From contig OY763325.1 in assembly GCA_963667315.1 (NCBI GenBank), forward strand, positions 806,001 through 870,000: a DNA stretch of 64,000 nt. Direction: 5' to 3'. The notes under the pieces were generated by a model. It saw only the letters and a program-made list of their open reading frames with translations. It was not told the origin of the DNA and ran no database searches. The DNA comes from DAINPP01 sp963667315. Lineage in GTDB: Bacteria; Thermotogota; Thermotogae; MWEM01. A program made the position numbers and the translations under genes. This document shows positions 42,167-51,758 of the stretch, in pieces. Within the stretch, counting starts at the first letter, position 1. Every line of letters starts with the position of its first letter.

Positions 42167-43005
42167 AAAAAAACAGTACTATCATTGTTCTTTTACTTTT
42201 AGCAATCGCAGGATTCAGTCAATTAAAAATCGCTGTCTCAATCGTTCCGGAGAAATTTTTTATAGAACGGGTCGCAGGAGACAACGCTTATGTTTTTGAA
42301 CTGATACCACCTGGAAGCAGTCCTGCAAACTATGCACCAACAACAAGAGAGTTGATCGAATTTTCAGATTCAGATGTCTATTTCAGCATAGGAGTTCCCA
42401 CAGAAAAATCAAACATACTTCCTAAAATTACTGAAAACGCTCCAGATGTTGAAATTGTAGATTTATCCGAATACGTTAGCAAATTTTATGAACCAAGATT
42501 TTTTGCACCAGGAAAAAGAGATCCTCATATCTGGCTTTCACCAAAAAGAATGATAGCAGCAGTTGATAAGATTGAAAGCAAATTATCAGAAATTGATCCT
42601 GAAAATGCCACTGTTTTTTCAGCTAATGCAAAAGCACTTAAAGATGAATTAAGTGAGCTTGACGCCGAATTAAAACAGACTTTTGAAAATCTGAAGTATA
42701 ACGGTTTTTTTCTTTATCACCCCGCATTTGGATACTTTGCTGATGATTATGGTTTGAACATGTACGCCCTTGAAAAAGATGGGAAACAGGCAACACCTCA
42801 GAGAATCGCAGAACTTGTAGACCTCGCAGAAGCAAATCATGTAAAAATAATCTTTTATCAGCAAGAAATAGACAGTGCTCAAGTTCAGAGCTTTGCATCT
42901 GAAATTGGGGGAAAAGCACTCCAAATAAGTCCTTTGGCTTATGATTATATCAATAATCTAAAAAAAATAGGTGAAACTTTTGAAGACATTCTCAACAACG
43001 AATGA
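42163..43005 (+). CDS. znuA: Zinc ABC transporter substrate-binding protein
   Basis: 280 residues, cluster A-I family. After a signal peptide (TIIVLLLLAIAGFSQ) the sequence LKIAVSIVPEKFFIERVAGD is typical, then NYAPTTRELIEFSDSDVYF, DPHIWLSPKRM with one His ligand, FFLYHPAFGYFADDYGL with another, and IIFYQQEIDSAQVQSFA. The His-rich loop of many ZnuA proteins is short or missing here. It overlaps the Fur-family gene by 4 bases (ATGA) and passes metal to the ZnuB channel. Confidence 0.93.
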   Translation: MKKNSTIIVLLLLAIAGFSQLKIAVSIVPEKFFIERVAGDNAYVFELIPPGSSPANYAPTTRELIEFSDSDVYFSIGVPTEKSNILPKITENAPDVEIVDLSEYVSKFYEPRFFAPGKRDPHIWLSPKRMIAAVDKIESKLSEIDPENATVFSANAKALKDELSELDAELKQTFENLKYNGFFLYHPAFGYFADDYGLNMYALEKDGKQATPQRIAELVDLAEANHVKIIFYQQEIDSAQVQSFASEIGGKALQISPLAYDYINNLKKIGETFEDILNNE

Positions 43006-43777
43006 TTATGCTATTAGAATAAAAGACTTAACGGTATCCTTTGGCGATTATATTGCCTTGGAAAATATTCACATAAACATTCCAAAAAGCGAAATGACAG
43101 CAATCCTTGGTCCAAACGGGGGTGGTAAAACAACTTTATTGAAATCCATTCTCGGCCTGATAAAGCCCCAATCCGGTACTATCCGAATTGGGGCGAAGGC
43201 CATTAAACAAGCCAGAGCAGAAGGATTGATCGGATATGTACCACAAGCAACCATGTTTGACAGACGATTCCCAATTAAAGTGGAAGAAGTAGTCATAAGC
43301 GGAACAACAAAAAAAGGGTTGATTCCTTTCAGACAGCATAGTGAAGCTGATCACATGAAAACGGAGCAGGTTTTAAAAAGAATGGAGCTGTTCAAACTAA
43401 GAAACAGACAAATCGGTCAATTATCAGGTGGTCAGCTACAAAAAGTTTTAATCGCGAGAGCATTGGTTCATGAACCTAAAATTCTTCTACTTGATGAACC
43501 AACCGCCAGTATAGATACAAACACAAAAAATCAGATTTACAAATTACTCAACAGTTTATTGCCTGATATTTCTATCATTGTTGTTACACACGATCTTATG
43601 GCAATATCATCATATTTCAACACCATTGCATGCCTGAACAGAAAGATTCATTATCACGGGGATAAAGAATTGAAAAAAGAGGCAGTCGAAGAAACATTTG
43701 GCTGTCCCGTCGATTTAATTGCACACGGTATTCCACACAGAGTATACAAAGAAGATACGGAGGTTTATCATGATTGA
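42971..43777 (+). CDS. znuC: Zinc ABC transporter ATP-binding protein
   Basis: About 268 residues with all ABC motifs: Walker A LGPNGGGKTTLLKSIL, Q-loop VPQATMFDRRFP, signature LSGGQLQKVLIARAL, Walker B ILLLDEPTAS and switch His in VVTHDLMAISS. The start is ambiguous: GTG 42971 or TTG 42980, both inside znuA, with AGGTGA nearby; the family domain begins at about residue 15. It overlaps znuA by about 30 bases and znuB by 8, so the transporter is translated as a coupled unit. Confidence 0.94.
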   Translation: MKLLKTFSTTNDYAIRIKDLTVSFGDYIALENIHINIPKSEMTAILGPNGGGKTTLLKSILGLIKPQSGTIRIGAKAIKQARAEGLIGYVPQATMFDRRFPIKVEEVVISGTTKKGLIPFRQHSEADHMKTEQVLKRMELFKLRNRQIGQLSGGQLQKVLIARALVHEPKILLLDEPTASIDTNTKNQIYKLLNSLLPDISIIVVTHDLMAISSYFNTIACLNRKIHYHGDKELKKEAVEETFGCPVDLIAHGIPHRVYKEDTEVYHD

Positions 43778-44582
43778 GGCATTATTAAAATACACTTTCA
43801 TGCAAAATGCTTTTTTTTCAGCCATACTTGCCAGTATCGTATGCGGTATAATCGGTACAATCGTTGTAGAAAAAAAACTGGTCATGATGAGTGGTGGAAT
43901 TGCTCATACAGCCTTTGGCGGTATTGGCTTTGGTTACTGGCTTGGTATTGAACCGATGATAGGAGCTCTATTTTTCACCGGAATTTCCTCTGTAATTATC
44001 ACATCAATCAAAAGAAAGACCAATACCAATCCTGATACCGTTATAGGGATTCTGTGGTCTGTGGGCATGGCATTAGGGATTTTCTTTATATTCATAACTC
44101 CGGGCTATCCACCCGATATGACCTCTTATTTATTTGGTGATATTTTGACGGTAACCCGTTTTGATGTGTGGATGATACTTGTACTGGTCTTCTTTATTAC
44201 ATTTTCAATCTTTGCCTTTTTTAACAAGTGGCGATCCTTTCTATTTGATGACGAATTTTCATTCGTGATTGGGATCAACACTGTTTTCATGGAGTACTTC
44301 ATGTTCTTTCTGATCGCTTTAACTGTCGTAGCCTTAATACGAATGGTGGGAATTATTCTCGTTATTTCACTACTCACTGTCCCTACAGCCATTGCCAAGT
44401 TCTTTACGTTCGATCTGAAAAAACTGATGTTTCTCTCATCTTTAATCGGAATGGGATTCAGTATTTTCGGTTTGACTTTATCCTATTATTTTAACGTCCC
44501 CTCCGGAGCAATGATCATTTTACTGGCAGGTGGTAGTTTCTTTGTCACAGCGTTATCCCGAAGAAATAAAAAGAATTGTTGA
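43770..44582 (+). CDS. znuB: Zinc ABC transporter permease
   Basis: 270 residues, about eight membrane helices, ABC-3 family. FMQNAFFSAILASIVCGIIGT and KKLVMMSGGIAHTAFGGIGFGYWLG carry the typical SGGxxHxxxGGIGxG stretch. The C-terminal helices include LLTVPTAIAKFFTFDLKKL. Start ATG 43770 follows CGGAGG and overlaps znuC by 8 bases; the longer reading from 43719 would prepend znuC-derived residues. It forms the membrane channel for zinc or a related metal. Confidence 0.93.
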   Translation: MIEALLKYTFMQNAFFSAILASIVCGIIGTIVVEKKLVMMSGGIAHTAFGGIGFGYWLGIEPMIGALFFTGISSVIITSIKRKTNTNPDTVIGILWSVGMALGIFFIFITPGYPPDMTSYLFGDILTVTRFDVWMILVLVFFITFSIFAFFNKWRSFLFDDEFSFVIGINTVFMEYFMFFLIALTVVALIRMVGIILVISLLTVPTAIAKFFTFDLKKLMFLSSLIGMGFSIFGLTLSYYFNVPSGAMIILLAGGSFFVTALSRRNKKNC

Positions 44583-44700
44583 TACAGTTTTAAATAACAA
44601 TAACTCATTTGTTTTATGATAAGTCAAAAATGGTTAAAATAATGCAAGATAAGCCAATTATGCTATAATATCTTTAATAATCGTATTAGGAGGGAACAAA

Positions 44701-47274
44701 ATGAATAAATTCAACAATATTTCAGTTGTACCACATATTCCCGAAAGAATTAAAGGACTTCGTGAGTTGGCTTTCAGTTTTTGGTTCGCATGGGATCCTG
44801 AGGTAAGAAACCTATTCAAAAACATGAATACAGGTCTTTGGGAAATTGTCGAAAGAAATCCTGTTAAATTCCTAAAACACATCAGTCAGAAAAGATTGGA
44901 TAAAGCTGCTCAATCCGAAGAATATCTGGAAAAGTATGATGAAGTGTATAAGAGGTACCAGGAATATATGAATGACAAAAAGACTTATTTTAAGAAAAAT
45001 GCTGATCTTGAAGCGGAAGAAAAGGAAAAATTCCTTATTGCTTATTTTTCTGCAGAATTCGGACTTCATGAATCACTTCCAATTTATTCAGGAGGACTTG
45101 GCATTCTCGCCGGTGATCATGTTAAATCAGCGAGTGATCTGGATATACCTCTTCTCGGTATAGGACTATTATATAAAAATGGTTACTTTCAGCAAAGGAT
45201 CAATAACGAAGGGTGGCAGGAATGTGATTATCCTGATTACAATTTCGCAGACTTTTCAGTAACTCCTGTAAAAAACGAACAGAACGAAGAGTTAAAAATT
45301 TCAGTAGAACTACCAGAAGGAACCCTCATGGCAAAGGTTTGGAAGGTACAAGTTATGAGATCTACATTGCTCCTTCTTGATACAGATGTCAAAGAAAATC
45401 CGCCTAAATTCAGAGAAATTACAAGACAACTTTATGGTGGTGGGCAGGAAAATAGAATCAAACAGGAGATTTTACTCGGAATCGGTGGTGTCCGAGCATT
45501 AAGAATGGCTGGTTATAAACCGACAGTATGGCATATGAATGAAGGACATTCTGTTTTTATGGCACTTGAAAGAATCAGAGAACTTGTCGAAGGCAAATCA
45601 TTAACTTTCTTTGAAGCGCTTGAGGCGGTCAGAGGAAAAACGGTATTCACGACACATACACCTGTTCCCGCTGGAAATGACGCATTCCCGCTTCATCTGG
45701 TTGAAAAGTATTTCTCCCATTTCTGGAGTAGATTATCTATATCCAGAAAGGAATTTCTTGAGCTCGGAATAGAAAAAGAGGGTGATCATAATCTCTTCAA
45801 TTTAACCGTTTTTGCCTTGAATATGACGGCTTGGAGAAACGGTGTCAGCAAATTACATGGTGAAGTGTCCAGAAATATGTGGAAAAATGCCTGGTATGAC
45901 ATACCGGTTGAGGAAATTCCCATAAAACATGTTACAAATGGTATTCACGTCGAAACATGGCTAAATGATGATATGAGAAAGATGTACGATGAGTATCTTC
46001 CAGGGTGGAAAGAGAACCTCTTTAATAAAGATTTTTGGGATAGAATTGATGATATCCCGAACAAGGCTATTTGGAATGTAAAAACTGAAATGAAAAGAAA
46101 AATGGTTCAATTTAGCCATGATAGAGTAAAAGAACAAAGGCAGAGAAACGGGGAAACGATTGAGCAACTGAGAGAAATCGAAAGTATTCTTGATCCGAAC
46201 ACTTTAACCATTGGTTTTGCAAGAAGATTTGCCACCTATAAAAGAGCCACACTCATTCTAAAGAATATCGAAAGATTCAAAAAAATTATCTCTAACAGCG
46301 AAAGACCCGTTCAGTTTGTTTTTGCTGGTAAAGCACATCCTGCAGACAGGCCCGGGCAGGAATTGATTAAAAGAATCTATGAGATTACACGAGATGAAGA
46401 ATTTAAAAACAAAATAGTCTTTCTTGAAAACTACAGTATGGAAGTCGCAAGGCATCTTGTTTCTGGTGTCGATATATGGCTCAATACCCCAAGACGTCCA
46501 CATGAAGCGAGTGGTACCAGTGGACAAAAAGTTCCGATAAACGGTGGTGTTAATTTCAGCGTTCTCGATGGTTGGTGGGTTGAAGGCTACGACGGTAAAG
46601 ACGGTTGGGTTATAGGAGACGGTCGAGATTATGCGGATACAACGATTCAGGATACAGTAGATGCTGTCAGCTTCTATGATACACTTGAAAAGGAAATCGT
46701 ACCCCTTTATTACGACAGGGACGAAGAAGGACTTCCAATTGGATTCATCAATAAAATGAGAAATTCCATGAAAACGTGTATACCGGAATTCAACACTCAC
46801 AGGATGCTGATTGACTATCTTAACAGACTTTACATGCCGGCGTACAAATTTGGTTCTCTGATGCATGAAGATAACTATAAAAATGCCAAAGAATTATCCT
46901 CTTGGAAAAGAAAAATTAAGGCGGAATGGGAAGCTGTGAGGATCAACACGGAAACATATCATGGGGGTGGTGAAGAAATCCCCGTAAATATGGATATGGA
47001 ATTTGTCGCTACGGTTTTCTCAGGCGATATTGATCCGAAATATCTTTCTGTGGAACTTTATTTCGCAAGATATAATATCCACAATGAATTGGAAGATTAT
47101 GAAGTGTTCGCAATGGAACTTGAAAAAGAAACCCTTCATAACACCTTTATCTACCGGGGAAACGCGAAACTCCCGGAAAGAGGCAGTTATCAGTATAGTA
47201 TTCGAGTTGTACCAAAAAATGATCTTCTACCACATAAACATGACACATCACTTGTAAGATGGCTTGATAATTAA
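44701..47274 (+). CDS. glgP: Alpha-glucan phosphorylase (GT35, GlgP-type)
   Basis: 857 residues, the long thermophile-type phosphorylase. It has FSAEFGLHESLPIYSGGLGILAGDH near residue 115, YKPTVWHMNEGHSVFMALERIR, TTHTPVPAGNDAFP, VTNGIHVETWLN, IGFARRFATYKRATLIL, and SGTSGQKVPINGGVNFSVLDGWW, where the Lys is the likely PLP ligand. It splits maltodextrin or glycogen with phosphate to glucose 1-phosphate, a soluble cytosolic reaction. An extended -10 (TGCTATAAT at 44661-44669) precedes it; it has its own terminator. Confidence 0.95.
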   Translation: MNKFNNISVVPHIPERIKGLRELAFSFWFAWDPEVRNLFKNMNTGLWEIVERNPVKFLKHISQKRLDKAAQSEEYLEKYDEVYKRYQEYMNDKKTYFKKNADLEAEEKEKFLIAYFSAEFGLHESLPIYSGGLGILAGDHVKSASDLDIPLLGIGLLYKNGYFQQRINNEGWQECDYPDYNFADFSVTPVKNEQNEELKISVELPEGTLMAKVWKVQVMRSTLLLLDTDVKENPPKFREITRQLYGGGQENRIKQEILLGIGGVRALRMAGYKPTVWHMNEGHSVFMALERIRELVEGKSLTFFEALEAVRGKTVFTTHTPVPAGNDAFPLHLVEKYFSHFWSRLSISRKEFLELGIEKEGDHNLFNLTVFALNMTAWRNGVSKLHGEVSRNMWKNAWYDIPVEEIPIKHVTNGIHVETWLNDDMRKMYDEYLPGWKENLFNKDFWDRIDDIPNKAIWNVKTEMKRKMVQFSHDRVKEQRQRNGETIEQLREIESILDPNTLTIGFARRFATYKRATLILKNIERFKKIISNSERPVQFVFAGKAHPADRPGQELIKRIYEITRDEEFKNKIVFLENYSMEVARHLVSGVDIWLNTPRRPHEASGTSGQKVPINGGVNFSVLDGWWVEGYDGKDGWVIGDGRDYADTTIQDTVDAVSFYDTLEKEIVPLYYDRDEEGLPIGFINKMRNSMKTCIPEFNTHRMLIDYLNRLYMPAYKFGSLMHEDNYKNAKELSSWKRKIKAEWEAVRINTETYHGGGEEIPVNMDMEFVATVFSGDIDPKYLSVELYFARYNIHNELEDYEVFAMELEKETLHNTFIYRGNAKLPERGSYQYSIRVVPKNDLLPHKHDTSLVRWLDN

Positions 47275-47286
47275 AGAATATGCTTT

Positions 47287-47311
47287 AAAAGGGTGGTTAA
47301 GCCACCCTTTT
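47287..47311 (+). terminator. Terminator after glgP
   Basis: AAAAGGGTGG/CCACCCTTTT with a 5-base loop followed by a T run. Confidence 0.92.
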
Positions 47312-47392
47312 TTTATTTTTAATGAATTTAATATATAATAAACCCGGTGCATGAAATGCATCCGAAAAATTTTATAAAAGGATGGGATTAAT

Positions 47393-48439
47393 TTGAAGGA
47401 ACCTTTATTACCAATTAAGTTTAACGGCGATCATCTTGAAGTTCTTGATCAGAGATTATTACCGGGTGAAATTGTATTCAATATAAGAAAGAACCGAGAA
47501 GAAGTGTTCCATGCAATAAAAGATATGGAACTAAGAGGTGCCCCGTTAATAGGGATTGCAGCAGCATATGGTCTTTATTTATCTGTCATGGATTCTGAAA
47601 CTGAGAATTTTGATGCCTTTCTGGTTGAAGTCAAAGAAAATGGGGCTTATCTTTCAACCGCAAGACCTACTGCGGTAAATCTCATCTGGGCAATCAATCG
47701 ATTAACAAAAATCGTAGAAGACAATTCTGATAAAAGCATAGAGGAAGTAAAAAAATTAATGCTTGAAGAAGCCAAGCTTATTAATGAAGAAGATATCAAT
47801 ATTTGTAAAAATATTGGAGAAAATCTATTAACACTCTTAAAAAAAGGGATGGGTCTTCTCACGCATTGTAACGCAGGAGCCCTTGCTACATACAAATACG
47901 GTACAGCTACCTCACCAATGTACCTGGGACACGAAAGAGGAATGGATTTCAAAATATTTGCAGATGAAACAAGACCTTATAATCAGGGATCAAGGTTAAC
48001 GGCTTTTGAACTCCAGGAGGCGGGTATGGATGTGACACTGATTTGTGATAATATGGCAGGAGTCGTCATGTCACAAGGAAAAGTCGATGCAGTTATCGTT
48101 GGTTGTGACAGAGTAGCGGCAAATGGGGATACGGCAAATAAAATCGGTACCATGACCGTGTCTGTTCTTGCAAAAAAATTTGATATTCCGGTATATATTG
48201 CCGCTCCGACTCCTACGATTGATATGAATACCCCAACCGGAAAAGAAATCCCTATTGAAGAGCGTTCACACGAGGAAACAACCATGTTCAGGGGCGTAAG
48301 AGTTGCACCGGAAGGCGTAAAAGTGTATAATCCTGCATTTGATGTTACGCCTGCCGATAATATCACAGCAATCGTTACAGAGAAGGGTATCGTATACCCA
48401 CCATTTAAAGAAAATCTTAAAAAGATAATGACAAAATGA
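47393..48439 (+). CDS. mtnA: S-methyl-5-thioribose-1-phosphate isomerase
   Basis: 348 residues. The catalytic Cys is in LLTHCNAGALATYKYGTA and the catalytic Asp in VIVGCDRVAANGDTANKIGT, the two key residues of the eIF2B-related MtnA family; MELRGAPLIGIAAAYG and ADETRPYNQGSRLTAFELQEAG are also characteristic. It converts methylthioribose 1-phosphate to methylthioribulose 1-phosphate for methionine salvage. Start TTG 47393 with AAGGAT about 12 bases upstream. No other methionine-salvage gene is adjacent. It probably shares a transcript with tatD, hflK and hflC. Confidence 0.95.
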   Translation: MKEPLLPIKFNGDHLEVLDQRLLPGEIVFNIRKNREEVFHAIKDMELRGAPLIGIAAAYGLYLSVMDSETENFDAFLVEVKENGAYLSTARPTAVNLIWAINRLTKIVEDNSDKSIEEVKKLMLEEAKLINEEDINICKNIGENLLTLLKKGMGLLTHCNAGALATYKYGTATSPMYLGHERGMDFKIFADETRPYNQGSRLTAFELQEAGMDVTLICDNMAGVVMSQGKVDAVIVGCDRVAANGDTANKIGTMTVSVLAKKFDIPVYIAAPTPTIDMNTPTGKEIPIEERSHEETTMFRGVRVAPEGVKVYNPAFDVTPADNITAIVTEKGIVYPPFKENLKKIMTK

Positions 48440-48454
48440 AGGGCGAGGATATGA

Positions 48455-49234
48455 TTGTTAATCGATACACACGCACACCTTTGGGATGAAAGCTTCAAGG
48501 ATGACCGAAAGGACATCATCTCTTCCCTGGGTAGTGAACTGAATTATGTTATAGAGGTTGGTGTAGACTTGGAAACATCAGAGATGTCGGTTTCATTGGC
48601 CTATCAAAGTCAAAATGTTTTCGCGTCTGTCGGTTTTCATCCACATGATGCACAGGAATTAACGGATGAATCTTTTAAAAGAATCTCTGAATTATCCCAA
48701 ATGGACCGAGTCGTGGCGATTGGAGAAATCGGTCTTGATTTTTACAGAAATCTATCATCGGTTGAATCTCAGAAGATTTGCTTCGTTAAACATCTGGAAC
48801 TGGCAAAAAAGATAAATAAACCGATTATCCTTCATATCAGGGATGCCTACTCTGATACAATAAAGATATTAAAGGAAACAGGAATTCCTCTCGCAGGAGG
48901 TGTCGTCCATAGTTTTCTTTCAGATTATAGAGATGCAAAGCAATTTATAGATATGGGGTTAGCTATCGGAATCGGTGGCCCTTTGACTTTTAAAAAAAAT
49001 GAAGGGCTACGAGAAACGGTCAAAAAAATTCCTCTCCATAATATCGTTTCAGAAACAGATTGTCCTTATTTAACACCGGCTCCCTTTAGAGGTAAACGGA
49101 ACCAGCCTTCATATGTAAAGTATGTAGTGGAAGCAATTTCAAAATTAAAAAAAATATCATTGAAAGAAACACAGGAAATTTTGTATAATAACGCAGTCAG
49201 GTTATTCTTAAGACCGGATTTAAAGACTAAATAG
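48455..49234 (+). CDS. tatD: TatD-family metal-dependent DNase
   Basis: 259 residues, TatD amidohydrolase fold. Metal ligands are visible: LIDTHAHLWD (HxH), VAIGEIGLDFYR (Glu), PIILHIRDAYSD and GGVVHSFLSDYRD (His), SETDCPYLTPAPFRGKRNQPSYV (Asp). Members remove nucleotides from DNA 3' ends or remove D-aminoacyl groups. Start TTG 48455 is the most probable because the domain starts at once. Spacing to hflK is 10 bases. Confidence 0.95.
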   Translation: MLIDTHAHLWDESFKDDRKDIISSLGSELNYVIEVGVDLETSEMSVSLAYQSQNVFASVGFHPHDAQELTDESFKRISELSQMDRVVAIGEIGLDFYRNLSSVESQKICFVKHLELAKKINKPIILHIRDAYSDTIKILKETGIPLAGGVVHSFLSDYRDAKQFIDMGLAIGIGGPLTFKKNEGLRETVKKIPLHNIVSETDCPYLTPAPFRGKRNQPSYVKYVVEAISKLKKISLKETQEILYNNAVRLFLRPDLKTK

Positions 49235-49244
49235 GAGGTGCAGA

Positions 49245-50219
49245 ATGGAAGGAGATTTTGAAAGACAGCCAAATACGGTAGATAAACTGAAAAAGTTTTT
49301 AAGCGCTTTTTCAATTTTGGTCATTATCGTAATCATTGGTTTATATTTTTCAACAGGTATCTATACGGTCAATCCATCCGAAGTAGGGCTTGTTAAGAGA
49401 TTTGGGGCTTATGTCAGAACAGATCAACCGGGAATAAACTACCATCTTCCCGTTCCATTTGAATCGGTAACAAAGGTGGACGTTAAGAGTCTCAGAAAGA
49501 TTGAAATCGGTTTCAGAACGACTACACCGGGAAGATATGCTGATGTAGACAAAGAAGCATTGATGATGACAGGAGATAACAACTTTGCTGATGTTGAATC
49601 AGCAGTTCAGTACAGGGTAAAAGATCCAATACTCTATGGCTTCAATGTCAAGGATCCTGATCTTATCGTTAAATATGTTTCTGAAGCCATGATAAGAGAA
49701 AGAGTGGCACAAAGAACCATCAGTCAGGTTCTGACCAGCGATCGAGATATAATCGTAATTGAAGCAAAGCAAGGTATACAAAATGTTCTTGATCAGTACG
49801 GAATAGGTGTAAAGATTGAAAACGTAAGACTTCAGGAAGTAAATCCACCTGATCAGGTTCTTTCAGCATTTGATGATGTCAACAGCGCTCTTCAGGATAA
49901 AGAAAAGATCATGAACGAGGCAAAACAATATTATAATGATCTTGTACCAAGGGCCCAAGGGGAAGCATCTGAAACTGTACAGAACGCTACAGCCTACAAA
50001 GAAATTCAAATTTTGAACGCACAGGGTGAAGTTGCAAGATTCAACAGCATTCTTCAGAAATACAAAGAAGCTCCTGAAATAACACGAACCAGATTGTACA
50101 TCGAAACAATGGAAGAAATTCTTCCTGGAGCTAAAAAGATCCTTTTGTTCAATGAACAGAATGACACTTTAAATTTCCTTGATCTTGAAAAAACATTCCA
50201 GGCAGGTGATTCGGAATGA
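49245..50219 (+). CDS. hflK: HflK, SPFH/prohibitin-family membrane protein
   Basis: 324 residues. One N-terminal membrane helix (LSAFSILVIIVIIGLYFSTGIY) and the SPFH/band 7 domain with VNPSEVGLVKRFGAY, QPGINYHLPVPFESVTKVDV and MMTGDNNFADVESAVQYRV. A long coiled coil (KEKIMNEAKQYYNDLVPRAQGEA) follows. In other bacteria HflK and HflC form a cage around the FtsH protease in the membrane and control its access. FtsH is not encoded here. It overlaps hflC by 4 bases. Confidence 0.95.
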   Translation: MEGDFERQPNTVDKLKKFLSAFSILVIIVIIGLYFSTGIYTVNPSEVGLVKRFGAYVRTDQPGINYHLPVPFESVTKVDVKSLRKIEIGFRTTTPGRYADVDKEALMMTGDNNFADVESAVQYRVKDPILYGFNVKDPDLIVKYVSEAMIRERVAQRTISQVLTSDRDIIVIEAKQGIQNVLDQYGIGVKIENVRLQEVNPPDQVLSAFDDVNSALQDKEKIMNEAKQYYNDLVPRAQGEASETVQNATAYKEIQILNAQGEVARFNSILQKYKEAPEITRTRLYIETMEEILPGAKKILLFNEQNDTLNFLDLEKTFQAGDSE

Positions 50220-51094
50220 AAAAAATAATCTGGACCGTTGTGATTTTTGTTTTATTCTTCATCTGTTTCAATCTTTTTACTTATCAGGTTGATCAGACAG
50301 AAGTAGCCATCAAAACACAATTCGGAAAAATCATTTCAGTAAATAAGGAACCTGGCCTCTACTTTAAGGTACCGTTTATTGATATAGTTCTCAGAAGAGA
50401 TAAAAGAATTCAGCTTTATGACATACCACCTGAAAGTATTCTGACAACTGATAAAAAGAGACTTGAAGTAGATACATTCGTCCTCTGGAGAGTTTCGGAA
50501 CCACAGCAATTTATTGAAACCATGAGAACCATTGATTCTGCTCTCACAAGGATAGATGATGTTGTCTACTCTACTTTGAGAGACAAATTTGCAAGATTGT
50601 ATATTGGTGATATTATCTCCGAAAAAAGAAGAGCATCACTCACAGAAATCACAAAGACTACCGAAGATTCAATGACACAATATGGTATTGATGTTCTTGA
50701 TGTTGATGTCAAGAGAACAGACCTTCCTGACACTAATGCGAAAGCTGTATTCGAAAGGATGCGTTCCGAAAGAAACAAGGAAGCTGCCCTAATAAGAGCT
50801 GAAGGTGAAAAAGAAGCACGTGATACAAGAGCTCGAGCACAGAAAGATTCTGATATAATACTCGCTGAAGCAAACAAGACAGCTGAAGTTCTTCGCGGTG
50901 AAGGAGATGCACAGGCACTTGAGATTTATGCAAAATCATTCTCCGCTGATCCTGACTTTTATAGATTCTGGAGAATGCTGTCGGCCTATGAAAATTCATT
51001 GAAAGAAGGCTCCTCTATTGTAATGGGTGAAGGAATGAATTTCTTGAAAGAATTTTATGGAGGTACAAGCGTATTAGAGACAACGCAACCTTAA
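50216..51094 (+). CDS. hflC: HflC, SPFH/prohibitin-family membrane protein
   Basis: 292 residues. N-terminal membrane helix (KIIWTVVIFVLFFICFNLFTY), then VDQTEVAIKTQFGKIISV, EPGLYFKVPFIDIVLRRDKR and LTTDKKRLEVDTFVLWRV, and a coiled coil with RAEGEKEARDTRARAQKD. Partner of HflK. Its last 22 bases overlap the YigZ gene, whose ribosome site lies in hflC codons. Confidence 0.95.
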   Translation: MKKIIWTVVIFVLFFICFNLFTYQVDQTEVAIKTQFGKIISVNKEPGLYFKVPFIDIVLRRDKRIQLYDIPPESILTTDKKRLEVDTFVLWRVSEPQQFIETMRTIDSALTRIDDVVYSTLRDKFARLYIGDIISEKRRASLTEITKTTEDSMTQYGIDVLDVDVKRTDLPDTNAKAVFERMRSERNKEAALIRAEGEKEARDTRARAQKDSDIILAEANKTAEVLRGEGDAQALEIYAKSFSADPDFYRFWRMLSAYENSLKEGSSIVMGEGMNFLKEFYGGTSVLETTQP

Positions 51095-51750
51095 AGCAAG
51101 AAAGTTTTATTTCCATAGGAAATGAAACTGAGATAGAAATCGTTATAAAAAGATCGCGATTTATCAGTTCGGCAAGAATGGTTCAAACGCCTGAAGAGGC
51201 AAGAGCGTTCATTGCCGAACGTTCTTTGATACATAAAAAAGCAACCCATAATTGCTGGGGTTACAAAACCGGTTTTGAGAAAACTCTTGAAATTTTCTCA
51301 TCGGATGACGGCGAACCCTCGGGAACCGCCGGAAAACCTATAATCGGTTCAATTGAAAGACAAAAGATCACGAATGTTGTTATTGTTGTTACCAGATATT
51401 TTGGAGGTAAAAAACTTGGAATAAGAGGATTGATAGACGCTTATTCGACGGCTTCTGATTCATGCTTAACGAAATCAGGATTTTATTTGCATCAACTAAT
51501 GAAAAAGATGAAAATCAGCTGTGGGTACGCTGAATGGAACAGAGTAGAATATGAACTTGGAAAAAATAATATTCATTATGATAAAGCAGATATAGAATTC
51601 AACTCAAACGTTGAGTTGCTTGTTGATATCTCCCAGGAAAAGTTAGGTTTATTTTCACAAATTCTGGAAAGATATATGGATAATGGGCTTAGTATAAGCT
51701 ATAATATAGAAGGTGAACCGTTTTTTTCACCTGTAAATATTAATCATTAG
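51073..51750 (+). CDS. YigZ/IMPACT-family protein with apparent AUU start
   Basis: About 225 residues if read from ATT 51073. Family landmarks are IEIVIKRSRFISSARMVQTPEEARAF at the front, THNCWGYKTG, FSSDDGEPSGTAGKPIIGSIE, VVIVVTRYFGGKKLGIRGLIDAYSTA, and a second beta-alpha domain. The only regular start, ATG 51178, would discard the RSRFI segment, which the family keeps. There is no ATG, GTG or TTG between the upstream stop and 51178. ATT 51073 stands 8 bases after GGAGGT (51059-51064). YigZ/IMPACT proteins are linked to ribosome and stress functions; their exact role is uncertain. Confidence 0.82.
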   Translation: MRDNATLKQESFISIGNETEIEIVIKRSRFISSARMVQTPEEARAFIAERSLIHKKATHNCWGYKTGFEKTLEIFSSDDGEPSGTAGKPIIGSIERQKITNVVIVVTRYFGGKKLGIRGLIDAYSTASDSCLTKSGFYLHQLMKKMKISCGYAEWNRVEYELGKNNIHYDKADIEFNSNVELLVDISQEKLGLFSQILERYMDNGLSISYNIEGEPFFSPVNINH

Positions 51751-51758
51751 GGGTCAAT

